A DNA stretch of 64,000 nt from Prochilodus magdalenae (taxonomy: Eukaryota; Chordata; Actinopteri; Characiformes; Prochilodontidae). The stretch is taken from positions 30,001 to 94,000 of the forward strand of contig JAMWET010003385.1 of assembly GCA_024036415.1 (NCBI GenBank). The letters run 5' to 3'. The position numbers and the translations under genes were made by a program. Positions 23,713-35,120 of the stretch are shown one piece after another (position 1 is the first letter of the stretch; each line of letters begins with the position of its first letter). The notes beneath the pieces are model-generated. The model was not told where the DNA came from, searched no databases, and saw only the letters and a program-made list of their open reading frames with translations.

Positions 23713-26700
23713 ATGGAGAGAGCTCTGGAGGACTGTACCGTGTGCACACACAGGTGAGGAGCTTTCTGTACTCCACTCACATAGCCTCACTCTAACAGAT
23801 CTTAAAGGTTATAGGTGGTATCAGCCTGAAGTCTGAAACAGACAGTGATGACGGAGTAATCACGTTTAAGGAGCTCCTGCAGTAACGGTGCTGGAGTATT
23901 TAATGTGGTAGATTTAAATATTAATATTAAAGCTCCTGCTGACCCCTCTGACCTCTCGCACCAGGAGAGTCTCAGAGTGCTCTCATACGTGCCGTGTTTG
24001 GTCTGAACCAACAGATGCTTAAGACCAGGTCCAGATCAGACTAACCATGGTCCGGTTCGTTTGCAGTGTGAGAACAGTGTTTTGAAAGGTTTGGATCGTT
24101 GGTCCCGTTACAGGAAGCGGAGGCTGGTTATTAAACAGTAGAAGAAGAAAAGAAACAGATGAGTAGTTATGGTGAGCTGTGGAGGCGCATGGGGAGAGCA
24201 GGAGACGCTGTATTCCTCTGTGATTTTGTCTGATGAATAAACCTGAAGTTCTCTGAGGATAAATAAACAGTCCTCTGTATCTACTGTCCACATCGCAGCG
24301 TCCCTCAGCTTTCTTCTTCTGGCTTCTATCTGGGGCAGTGCACTTGTGCCAGTTTATTACATAGCTGAAATTATTAGCTTGATGACGTATACAGTCGAAC
24401 GAACAGCAATGTAGTTCACACAAAACACCAGGCGGAAACAGCCACATACACTAATCTGATTTCTCTGATAGTACAGTCACAGCTTTTATAGGTTTTATTC
24501 ATTTAGGCTGTAGCCTTATTCGAGTGTTTGATGCTCACCTGCTGCTGTGTAGCTCTTACAGTTAGTTAGTTCAGACTGGAATAAAGTAATGAATAGCTGG
24601 CTGGCCCCTTGGTGCTCACTGTTTCGTAAGTTAGTTGGTAAAGTGATTCCTGAGGCATATAGATCTGCCGCTGGAGATGTTAAATTGTGCTGGCAGATTA
24701 TGGATCTGATATCTCCAGGCTGGACAGGGCAGCCTGGTCAGGGTGCTAGCTCTGAGTGTAGGATAGAGCTCTCTACCACCCCACCCCCCATGGCACAGAA
24801 GAATAAGCAACTTACAGTTGGATGGGTGGTCAGTTCAGACTGGTACTGAGGAGTAAAAGGATAATGATGGACTTTAGCCTTCACCTAGCCATTAGCATAA
24901 CAGCTCGCTAGCCAGAGCAGTGTGTTCTGGCTAGCAAGCTGTTATGCTAGGTGAAGGGTGTCGTTGCTTCAACCAAGCAGAAAAAGTTCTGAAAGTCGCT
25001 GCTCAGAGTCTGACACTCAAAGATGGAGTACACAAGATGCATGTACGAAATAAAGGAGTGAAGGAATTCCTGATGTAAAACTTTCAGCTCTGTTTATAAA
25101 GCCAGAGAAGCTGCTGGGTGCTCACCTGTACGCACCACGGTGTCAGCTATACACTGCTTCGCTCTGGTCATGACTGTTTTACACTCAGCAGAGAGAATGA
25201 TTGGGAATTTGCTTCCTCTACCAGGACATTGCGACGAATCACCGTCTGACCTGAGCTTAGAACATGAACAGAGACCCCCTGGAGCCTTGATGAATTTGCC
25301 AGTTACTCTGTACCTATCCCGGGCTCCCTCACAGCCCCACTCTGGGTTGTGTATTCTGCACACACAGAGCAGACAGCATGAGAGCGGCTGCAATCGCCCT
25401 GCACGTCCAATATGCTTTAAACTCTGTATGCCCCGAGTACAGTACACGAACCTACAGCATGCACAATAAGTCGTACAATATACGACTGACAGCCTTCATG
25501 TACTGTCTAGCTAGCATGGCTTTCTCATGCTAGCAGCTTGACCCATTGTGTTAAGCTCATTATCACCACAGGACATCAGAAATATGGAATAACCATATTG
25601 TGAACCTAACTGTGGACTTAGCCAAAGTCTAGTGTACATGCTCCTAGTGCAACGTTCCGGTCAGTGTTAATCCAGCTACATAAGCCTTTATTGATGAAGG
25701 GTCGGAATTCTAGGTTAACCTCCTGGCTCTGGTCTCGTGGTTACCGAAGGTGCTGGTACGTCTGGAGTTCACCATGTTTGGTACTGATGATATGTGTTGG
25801 ATGTCTTTGTGTGTCGTAGGTCCTCGTGGATCTTCAGCTGGCTGCCCTCTTGGTGCCCCACTTCTCCGTCCCACCTCAAAAACGCAGAGAACCGCATTCT
25901 CCACCGTAAGTTAGTTGGTAAAGTGATTCTGGGTTATCTGAGGCATAGCACGCTTAGATCTCCAGACAGTCAAGAACCTCTGGAGATGTTAATTGTCTGG
26001 AGCAGGTGTGGCAGATTATGGATGGAGCTGGATATAGCAGGAAGGGGTATCTCCAGGCTGAGATGGACGGGCAGCCTGGTCAGGGTGTTTCTTGTTTATA
26101 GCTCAGTGAGCGCTTGGATAGGCTCTACCACCCCACCCCCCATGGCACAGAAGAATAAGCAACTTAGCGGATGGGTGGATGGGTGGATGAACAAATGAAT
26201 AACCTAATGCATAAATGAATGAATGAACTAATGAATGAATGAGTGAACAAATGAACGAATGATTGGATGAACGAATGAATGAAAGAGCGAATGAATGAAT
26301 GAATGAACGAGCGAATTAATGAATGGATGAACAAACGAGGGAATCAACGAGCGAATGAATGGATGAATGAGTGAACAAATGAACAAATGATTGGATGAAC
26401 GAATGAATGAATGAATGAACAAACGAACGAACGAGCGAGTGAATTAATGAATGAATGGATGAACAAATGTATGAATGAATGAATGAACTAATGAATGAAT
26501 GAGTGAACAAATGAACAAATGATTGGATGAACGAATGAATGAATGAACGAAAGAGCGAATGAATGAATGAACGAACGAACGAACGAGCGAGTGAATTAAT
26601 GAATGAATGGATGAACTATGACTATGACTGAATGAGTGAACAAATGAACGAATGATTGGATGAACGAATGAATGAATGAATGAAAGAGCGAATGAATGAA

Positions 26701-28860
26701 TGAATGAATGAATGAACGAGCGAATTAATGAATGGATGAACAAACAAGGGAATCAACGAGCGAATGAATGGATGAATGAGTGAACAAATGATTGGATGAA
26801 CGAATGAATGAATGAACGAAAGAGCGAATGAATGAACGAACGAACGAACGAACGAGCGAGTGAATTAATGAATGAATGGATGAACAAACGAGGGAATGAA
26901 CGAGTGAATGAATGAATGAACGAGTGAACAAATGAACAAATGATTGGATGAACGAATAAATGAATGAATGAATGAACAAACAAGCGAGCGAATTAATGAA
27001 TGAATGGAGGAACAAATGTATGAATGAATGAATGAACAAACGAGGGAATGAACGAGCAAATGAATGAATGAATGAATGAGTGAACAAATGAACGAATGAT
27101 TGGATGAATGAATGAATGAATGACACCTCCAGGTTTGGAGACTGCCGGTGACGCTGTGCTCTTGGTGATTAAAGATCACTAGCGGCAAAATGAAGAAACT
27201 GGTCACCCATCCAGGTCCTGGATTTACCACACCTACTCCAGACCATCAACCTCTTCAGAACTTTTTGCCGGGCTGGAACAGATGCGTGTGGAGCCAGTGT
27301 TAGGAAAACATCAGATGCAGGTTGGAAATAAACTCTGCTGACTGTAAATCTCCAGGATGAGCGTTGGTGATCTCTGCTGTAGGCCATCATGTAGACTTCC
27401 TCTAGAGAAGAACCCTTTATGGTGCTATATAGGACATACACAACACAACCTCCATCAATCTGAAGAACCAGTTTCACTATCCAAAGAACCATTTTACCAT
27501 AAAACGGTTCTAAATGCTGAAGACGTCTTAGAGAACCGTCTCCTCAGGTGTGTATTTATCATGACTGATTTAATTTTGTGTCGGTTTGGATTGAACTAAG
27601 GTCACGGTGCGGCCCACCTACCGAACCATGACCCACGATCCGTGATTCCTACAGATTAAAGGGAAGGCTGGGAAATCTGCAGTTCCCCAGTGCTGAGGTA
27701 TAAAGAATTTCATGAGGAACACAACCCACCAGTGACATGCTCCTCAATTCCGTCCCCAGCTATCCGACTCCAGTTCACCAGAGGTCACGTGCCCATCTCC
27801 AGTGGGAACTACATCTGGACTCTTGCTTTCAATGAGACCCACCGATCAGCCCAAGCCTGCAGTAACAAGGTTCCCGAGGTTCCTCTGGTGCTGCTGCATG
27901 GTTTCGGGGGAGGGCTGGGCTTGTGGGTGAAGAACCTGACCGCCCTGGCCCAGACCGGAAGACCAGTGTACGCAGTGGACATGCTGGGCTTTGGGCGGAG
28001 CAGCCGCCCAGCGCCAGGCGTCCAGGCCCAGGAAGCCGAGGAGCAGTTCGTCCAGTCTCTGGAGGAGTGGAGGGAGGCGATGGGGCTGGAGATCATGGTT
28101 TTGCTGGGCCATGATCTTGGAGGCTATGTGTCTGCGGCCTACGCTCTGAAATACCCACACAGGTGAGAGTCTGTACGTGCATTAGAGGCATCAGGACGAT
28201 TTGGATTCTATGGAATGTGAATCTTTTCCGGCTTTGAAGTATATGATGGTGAAGTGAGCTAATGCTAACCCTCATTCGGCTAGCTGTCTGTCTTATCGTT
28301 GTCTAACCAGCTGCCTGCTGTCTTTGGCTCAGGGTGAAGCATTTGGTGCTGGTGGAGCCTTGGGGTTTCAGCGAAAGGCCGGATGCGCAGGACCTGCAGA
28401 GCCGGATCCCTCTCTGGATGAAAGCTCTGGGAACGGCTATGAATCCCTTCAACCCTCTGGCTCTGCTTAGACTGGTCGGTCCACTGGGTAACTGCACACG
28501 CAGGGTACAGGTCTGCACTGAAGGCGAACCTCACGTGACTTGAAGACCCGATGTGACCGACTGACCCCAACGCTAACCCTGACCTTACCCTGAATACATT
28601 TCATTTATATATGTCACGTATATGGTTTCGTTTAAATCTCACATACATTGAGCAGGAAACCACAGTCGGCCTTTAATATGAATTTCCTTTCATCTTACTG
28701 GTGTTTATTTTCCACCTGGGGACATATGGAAACATAACATCTCCTCTCCTCTCGCTCTCTCCATCTTTCTCTTCTCTCTATCCCCCTCTCTCTGCTCTCT
28801 CCCTGTCTCTTTCTCTGTCTTTCTCTCCTTCTGTCTCTCTACCTCTATCCCCCTTGCTCT

Positions 28861-28899
<39 letters not shown>

Positions 28900-28918
28900 T
28901 CTCTCTCTCACTCTCTCA

Positions 28919-29009
<91 letters not shown>

Positions 29010-29446
29010 ACTCTCTCTCTCTCTTTCTCTCTCTCTCAATGTCTATCCCCTGTCTCTTTCTGCTCTCTCCTCTCTCCCTGTCTCTTGTTATCTCTCTATC
29101 CCCATGTCTCTCTGCTCTCTCTTCCTCTCTCTCTCTTTCTCTCCTTGTCTCTCGCTATCTCTCTATACCACGTCTCTCTGCTCTTTCTCCGTCTCTTCCT
29201 CTCTCTCTTTCTCTCTGTCGCTCTCTTTATATGTCTCTCCTTCCCTGCCCCCCCCTCGTGCTCTGTCACTCTTTCTATATGTCTCTCTCTCTGTCACCGT
29301 CTCTCTCTGTCTCTCTCTGTCTTTCTTTGTCGCTCTGTCGCTCTCGCTCTTTCTGTTGCTCTCTCTCTATCACTTTCTTTGACTCTCTCTCTCTCATTCT
29401 GTCTCTCTCTTTCATTCTGTCTCTCTCTTTCATTCTGTCTCTCTCT

Positions 29447-29489
<43 letters not shown>

Positions 29490-29967
29490 GTCCATTGCTG
29501 CTGCAGGTTCTCAGATCAGACTTTAAGCAGAAGTTCTCGTCTGTGTTTCAGGACGACACTGTGCCTGATTACCTTTACCATCTTAATGTTCAGACGCCCA
29601 GGTACCGTAACCCCTTCATACATGTGTTATTACCTTTATTATGTGAATCAGAATCAGAATCTCTTTATTTCACCAAGTATGTTACACATACAAGGAATTT
29701 GTCTTGGTGAGAGCAACACGTATGACAAGTAACAAAAACAAGAAACAAAAACACAGAACACAGATTATTTACAGTATTAAACTAAAGGAAAATTACTCTA
29801 AACAATAAATAGGGTAGGGGATAAATTAAAAAAGTAAAAAGTACTAAAGGTAATAAAAAGCTGAAGAAGCTGAGAGATGTGATTATGTGTATGTGCCACC
29901 ATGTAATGGAGAACAGAACTGTGGGGTAGAGAATCACACAGACCTTCTTCCACACATTTAACAAACA

Positions 29968-30008
<41 letters not shown>

Positions 30009-33000
30009 TCAGAGGGATTTACAATGAGGACTGAAGTCACTCAGTCATATGACAGACATACCAATACTCTCACTGACAGAACACAGTAGGAGACATCTAT
30101 CACGGGACTAAACACACATATCATATCATAGACTTTATAATTTACAGTAACAGTTTTTCTGCCTCTGACAGCTGCTAAAACACTCTCAGCTGCTAAAACA
30201 CCCTCAGCTGCTGAAACACTCTCAGCTGCTAAAACACTCTCAGCTGCTAAAACACCCTCAGCTGCTAAAACACCCTCAGCTGCTGAAACACTCTCAGCTG
30301 CTAAAACACTCTCAGCTGCTAAAACACCCTCAGCTGCTGAAACACCCTCAGCTGCTGAAACACCCTCAGCTGCTAAAACACTCTCAGCTGCTGAAACACC
30401 CTCAGCTGCTAAAACACTCTCAGCTGCTAAAACACTCTCAGCTGCTGAAACACTCTCAGCTGCTAAAACACTCTCAGCTGCTAAAACACTCTCAGCTGCT
30501 AAAACACTCTCAGCTGCTAAAACACCCTCAGCTGCTAAAACACTCTCAGCTGCTAAACACCCTCAGCTGCTAAAACACTCTCAGCTGCTAAAACACTCTC
30601 AGCTGCTAAAACACCCTCAGCTGCTAAAACACTCTCAGCTGCTAAAACACTCTCAGCTGCTAAAACACTCTCAGCTGCTAAAACACTCTCAGCTGCTAAA
30701 ACACTCTCAGCTGCTGAAACACTCTCAGCTGCTAAAACACCCTCAGCTGCTAAAACACTCTCAGCTGCTAAAACACTCTCAGCTGCTAAACACCCTCAGC
30801 TGCTGAAACACTCTCAGCTGCTAAAACACTCTCAGCTGCTAAAACACTCTCAGCTGCTAAAACACTCTCAGCTGCTAAAACACCCTCAGCTGCTGAAACA
30901 CTCTCAGCTGCTAAAACACTCTCAGCTGCTAAAACACTCTCAGCTGCTAAAACACCCTCAGCTGCTGAAACACTCTCAGCTGCTAAAACACTCTCAGCTG
31001 CTAAAACACTCTCAGCTGCTAAAACACCCTCAGCTGCTGTGAAACACTCTCAGCTGCTAAAAACACACTCAGCTGCTAAAACACTCTCAGCTGCTAAAAC
31101 ACCCTCAGCTGCTGAAACACTCTCAGCTGCTAAAACACTCTCAGCTGCTAAAACACTCTCAGCTGCTAAAACACCCTCAGCTGCTGAAACACTCTCAGCT
31201 GCTAAAACACTCTCAGCTGCTAAAACACCCTCAGCTGCTGAAACACTCTCAGCTGCTAAAACACTCTCAGCTGCTAAAACACTCTCAGCTGCTGAAACAC
31301 TCTCAGCTGCTAAAACACCCTCAGCTGCTGAAACACTCTCAGCTGCTAAAACACTCTCAGCTGCTAAAACACTCTCAGCTGCTAAAACACCCTCAGCTGC
31401 TGAAACACTCTCAGCTGCTAAAACACTCTCAGCTGCTAAAACACTCTCAGCTGCTAAAACACCCTCAGCTGCTGAAACACTCTCAGCTGCTAAAACACTC
31501 TCAGCTGCTAAAACACCCTCAGCTGCTGAAACACTCTCAGCTGCTAAAACACTCTCAGCTGCTAAAACACTCTCAGCTGCTGAAACACTCTCAGCTGCTA
31601 AAACACCCTCAGCTGCTGAAACACACTCTCAGCTGCTAAAACACCCTCAGCTGCTAAAACACCCTCAGCTGCTGAAACACACTCTCAGCTGCTAAAACAC
31701 CCTCAGCTGCTAAAACACTCTCAGCTGCTAAAACACTCTCAGCTGCTAAAACACTCTCAGCTGCTAAAACACCCTCAGCTGCTGAAACACACTCTCAGCT
31801 GCTAAAACACCCTCAGCTGCTAAAACACCCTCAGCTGCTGAAACACACTCTCAGCTGCTAAAACACCCTCAGCTGCTAAAACACTCTCAGCTGCTAAAAC
31901 ACTCTCAGCTGCTAAAACACTCTCAGCTGCTAAAACACTCTCAGCTGCTGAAACACACTCTCAGCTGCTAAAACACCCTCAGCTGCTAAAACACCCTCAG
32001 CTGCTGAAACACACTCTCAGCTGCTAAAACACCCTCAGCTGCTAAAACACTCTCAGCTGCTAAAACACTCTCAGCTGCTAAAACACTCTCAGCTGCTAAA
32101 ACACCCTCAGCTGCTGAAACACTCTCAGCTGCTAAAACACTCTCAGCTGCTAAAACACCCTCAGCTGCTGAAACACTCTCAGCTGCTAAAACACCCTCAG
32201 CTGCTAAAACACTCTCAGCTGCTAAAACACCCTCAGCTGCTGAAACACACTCTCAGCTGCTAAAACACCCTCAGCTGCTAAAACACTCTCAGCTGCTAAA
32301 ACACCCTCAGCTGCTAAAACACTCTCAGCTGCTAAAACACTCTCAGCTGCTAAACACCCTCAGCTGCTGCGCGAGTTGAATCAGAGCTGCTCACCTCTCC
32401 CCCAGAATGTTCTACACGTCTCCAGGGGTTTAAAGTCTTCACTGGAATCTGCACTGAACCAGCACAAAGTTCAGGAATGAAGATTTCTAAGAAAACTGGA
32501 TCAGAGGGTCATTCAGATATACTCATACGACCATGATCAGATGTTCACAAACGACCATCATCAGATAATTACATACGACCATGATCCGATATTCACATAC
32601 GACCGTGATCAGATGTTCACGTATGACCATGATCAGATATTCACATGTGACTGTGATCAGATAATTACATACAGCTATGATCAGATCATGTCATATAAGC
32701 CTGATCAGATGTTCATATATTTCAGTTATCAGACACACGCCATTCTGAGTCACTCCATAACAGTCTGGTACGACACCACTGCAGTCTTTGGTGACAGTGA
32801 CGTGGTGTTAAGGACAGTCGTGGTAACGGTCTGTGTGCATGTAGTCCTGCGTGGTGCAGCCGTCTGCCAATGGTGCTGCACTAACAGGATGACTCATGGA
32901 GGCATCACTGCTCGCTGTGGAAACAAACAAGTATCCCAGGTGGTTGCTAAGGTGTTGCTATGTGGTTACTAGGTAGTTGTAATGGAATTCCTGATGGTTT

Positions 33001-34486
33001 CTAGGGTGTTGCTAGGCAGTCTCTTTGATATCTCAGCTGGTTCCTAGAGTGTTGATAAACTCTGAAAGCTGAGAGCACTCAGCCCCCCGTTCACTCCTAC
33101 CCTGTGTGTCGTCCAGCAGTGGAGAGACCGCCTTCAAAAACATGACGATCCCATACGGCTGGGCTCAGCATCCCATGATGCACCGCATGGAAATGATGGA
33201 CCCCTCCATCCGCATCTCCATCATCTGTGGCTCCCGCTCCTGCATCGACGGCCAATCAGGGAAAGCCATCGGAAAAATGAGGCCAGGCTCGCAGACCGAC
33301 GTTATTGTGAGTACGGTGATTTGATCCAAATGGGGTCCCGAGTTTTCAAGGGGGCCGAGGGTTCTCGAGGGTGCTGAGGGTCCTCAACGTTCCTGATATT
33401 AGGTCACCATACATTCGATGAGTAATCCCCTTCAAGACCTACAGATTCACTTTAGCTGAACGTGTCTTTCTGTGGTCCATGTTGGTCTAACAGCTGTATA
33501 GCTAATCCTCCAGTATGACCACTCCTCACCTGTATCACCTGCACTGGGTCACTGCACTGGACACCACACTGAGGGACTGGAGGGGGCGCTCAGGGGCACC
33601 AGACTGAACACTGGTTTTTCAGTGTGGTGGTGGTTTTTCTGATTGGTGCCAAGTAGCGTACTCTACCTTCCCTCACTGCCTTCACTGAGCACCGCATCAA
33701 TGTGGACTCAGTGACCCAACACGCCTGGTTCCTTTTTGGTTCTACTGTCTTTACTTTTTGGTCATTTTAAATAGATGTACTTTTTTATTATCTTCATTTT
33801 AGACATCAGTCACTTCAATCATTTATAGAAGACTTATGTGGTCCACACAAAAGACGGTTCTCCAAGGCTTCCAGGGTAAAGATGCTTAAAGTCGTTCTTC
33901 AGATGGAGCTTGATGGAGAATGTGCAGTATAGGGTTCTACTGTTTGTCACCAAAAGGTGTTCCGTTGTTATAAGCCTGACATCATAGCAACAGCAGAACC
34001 CTTTTTGGTACTATATATATTATCCTTATAAAAATACAGTCACTATAGAACTACCTAATAAAGGACCATGCAACTGGTTGATGGAGTTCTGATGACCCAA
34101 TATTGAACCTTTGGTTTTACTAAAGAACCCTTAAAGAACCATCTTATATATTAAGAGTGCACTTAATAATTTTATGCCCTGTTTTGTTTTAAAGTTTATT
34201 TTTATTGGAGCATTGTAGTTACATTAGAAAGCATCAGTCTGAATGTACTTCAGTTTAAATATTGATTGATTTGGTTGATTGATTGATTGGTTGGTTGATT
34301 GGTTGGTTGGGTGGGTGGGTGGTTGATTGGTTGGTTGGGTGGTTGATCGGTTGGTTGGTTGATTGATTGGTTGGTTGGTTGGTTGATTGACTGATTGATT
34401 GGTTGGGTGGTTGGTTGGTTGGGTGGTTGATTGGTTGATTGGGTGGTTGGGTGGTTTATTGGTTGGTTGGTTGGTTGTTTGGGTGG

Positions 34487-34533
<47 letters not shown>

Positions 34534-35120
34534 GTTGGTTGGTTGGTTGGTTGGTTGGCTGGGTGGTTGGGTGGTTGGTTGGTTGATTGATTGATTGATC
34601 ATTTGATTGAGTGATCAAAGCTATCTGACCAGTGTCTTGAATTCTCTGGCTGGTGTGGACCAGAGGAGGATGAGTTCCATGTTTGAGTCTTGGTTCCTCA
34701 CCAGGTTCTCCCAGGTTCCTCTGAGGGAGTTTATCCTCTGTGGTGCTGGTTTGGGGTTTAGTTCTCTGTATAGCTGCCTGGTGATGACGCCTGCTGTAAA
34801 AGCCCTACCTGTAAGCCCTGAGGTCACACCGTCCCCACACGTGCACGTTTCTGACGTCACTAGAGTGAGGACATGGAGGAGGACCTCAGGGCTCAGGATG
34901 CTGATCTGGAAGAGAACTGAAGTTCTCCATGCAGTCTTCTAAAATGTTCATTCATGCCTCCTCTCAGGTCATCGCGGGAGCAGGACACTACGTGTTTGCT
35001 GACCAATCGGAGGACTTTAACCAGGCTGTGCTGAAGATATGCAGCAGCGTCAGGGATGGAGAGATAGGAGAGGAGGCCGGGAGAGAAGGGAGGAGTGAGA
35101 AGAGTGTGGGGAAGGAGTGA
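23713..35120 (+). CDS. abhd5: ABHD5/CGI-58-like lipid-droplet protein, co-activator of ATGL
   Basis: Exons: 23713-23753 (tentative), 25820-25905, 27760-28162, 28333-28487, 29490-29601, 33120-33306 and 34968-35120. Phases fit and give 378 aa. Exon 2 encodes [20 protein letters not shown], the Trp-rich segment that anchors ABHD5 to lipid droplets. Then come [10 protein letters not shown] (from residue 89), LGFGRSSRP, the nucleophile elbow GHDLGG (159-164), VEPWGF, the [16 protein letters not shown] block, SRSCIDG, and HYVFAD (H335, D340), the HX4D motif. Known: ABHD5 lacks the Ser nucleophile of its alpha/beta-hydrolase fold and activates the triglyceride lipase PNPLA2. The human residue is Asn (GHNLGG); here it is Asp, and ABHD4 has Ser, so ABHD5 is the better call. 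Exon 1 is chosen by phase and a fair Kozak context only. The last exon adds about 20 charged residues beyond the human C terminus. Introns are packed with tandem repeats. Confidence 0.9.
24568..24843 (+). pseudogene. Decayed second copy of abhd5 exon 2 and its downstream intron start
   Basis: AGCTGGCTGGCCCCTTGGTG at about 24595 resembles exon 2 (AGCTGGCTGCCCTCTTGGTG at 25835). It is followed by CGTAAGTTAGTTGGTAAAGT, identical to the exon 2 donor region at 25905, and then by shorter matches through CTACCACCCCACCCCCCATG and AGAAGAATAAGCAACTTA. Relative to the functional copy it lacks about 35 bp of the exon and several 8-30 bp intron blocks, so it cannot serve as an exon. AGTTCAGACTGG flanks it at 24568-24579 and 24832-24843, like a target-site duplication. 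Confidence 0.6.
24879..24956. repeat. Imperfect hairpin in abhd5 intron 1
   Basis: CTTCACCTAG...CATAACAGCT...CTAGCCAGA faces TCTGGCTAG...AGCTGTTATG...CTAGGTGAAG across a short loop (GCAGTGTG region). The arms are about 30-35 bp with a bulge of some seven bases. No coding meaning is seen. Confidence 0.7.
25906..26170 (+). repeat. Retroelement-like tail after abhd5 exon 2
   Basis: The block ending GCGCTTGGATAGGCTCTACC, then ACCCCACCCCCCATGGCACA and a GGATGGGTGGATGG run, resembles the 3' tail of a dispersed fish retroelement (GATAGGCTC...CACCCCCC...GGATAAGCGG...ATGGATGG). It leads straight into the tetranucleotide array that follows. Confidence 0.5.
26165..27122. repeat. Degenerate GAAT/GAAC tetranucleotide array, about 0.96 kb
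   Basis: Almost every four bases read GAAT, GAAC, GAGC, GAGT or CAAA. Higher-order blocks of about 100-180 bp (GAATGATTGGATGAACGAAT) repeat several times. The minus-strand frames rich in [10 protein letters not shown] are repeat artefacts. Confidence 0.95.
28740..29488 (+). repeat. Long (CT)n polypyrimidine tract ending at the abhd5 exon 5 acceptor
   Basis: About 750 bp on the plus strand is nearly pure pyrimidine: CTCTCT runs mixed with TGTCTCT and TTTCTCT, then an uninterrupted CT run that becomes the acceptor CTCTCTCAG at 29489. The long plus frame (343 aa of Ser/Leu) is an artefact that runs into the real exon. Confidence 0.95.
29640..30007. repeat. Dispersed repeat fragment plus (ATT)n microsatellite
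   Basis: GAATCAGAATCTCTTTATTT, then CCAAGTATGTTACACATACA and AGGAATTTGTCTTGGTG, resembles a common dispersed fish element. A pure (ATT)13 run lies at about 29969-30007. Both sit in abhd5 intron 5. Confidence 0.6.
30170..32370. repeat. 19-bp minisatellite, about 2.2 kb, unit CTCTCAGCTGCTAAAACAC
   Basis: Roughly 110 copies of CTCTCAGCTGCTAAAACAC, with recurring variants CCCTCAGCTG (T to C) and GCTGAAACAC (A to G). Variants occur in phased clusters, pointing to higher-order repeats of several units. Each unit holds CAGCTG. It lies inside the largest abhd5 intron (29602-33119). The 218-aa plus frame at 31039-31695 is spurious. Confidence 0.97.
32736..32925 (-). mobile_element. Tc1-like transposase fragment in abhd5 intron 5
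   Basis: About 190 bp from CCATTCTGAGTCACTCCATA to ACTCATGGAGGCATCACTGC is almost identical to 45490-45680, which lies inside a larger Tc1-like copy. It covers only the region just before the first catalytic Asp and has no terminal repeats, so it is an isolated fragment. Confidence 0.75.
34250..34615. repeat. (TTGG/TTGA)n tetranucleotide array in the last abhd5 intron
   Basis: About 360 bp of GATTGATTGGTTGGTTGGGT-type sequence. The minus-strand frame of Asn/Gln/Pro/Thr repeats is an artefact. Confidence 0.95.
34625..34800 (+). mobile_element. Worn LINE 3'-tail fragment
   Basis: GACCAGAGGAGGATGAGTTC, TGAGTCTTGGTTCCTCACCA, GAGGGAGTTTATCCTCTGTG and CTCTGTATAGCTGCCTGGTG follow the order of the fish LINE tail better preserved at 58370-58520. 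It is strongly diverged, in abhd5 intron 6. Confidence 0.5.

Noticed and set aside
26228..27230. Minus frames rich in HSFIHSF
   Set aside because: Pure translation of the tetranucleotide array.
28701..29732. 343-aa Ser/Leu frame over the CT tract
   Set aside because: It is simple sequence. Only 29490-29601 inside it is a real abhd5 exon, recognised by homology and phase.
31039..31695. 218-aa frame of TLSAAK-type repeats
   Set aside because: Arises from 19-bp units in a stretch where the phase happens to stay open; no family match and within an intron.
30170..32370. CRISPR-like array appearance
   Set aside because: Direct head-to-tail units with no unique spacers, in an intron of a vertebrate gene.
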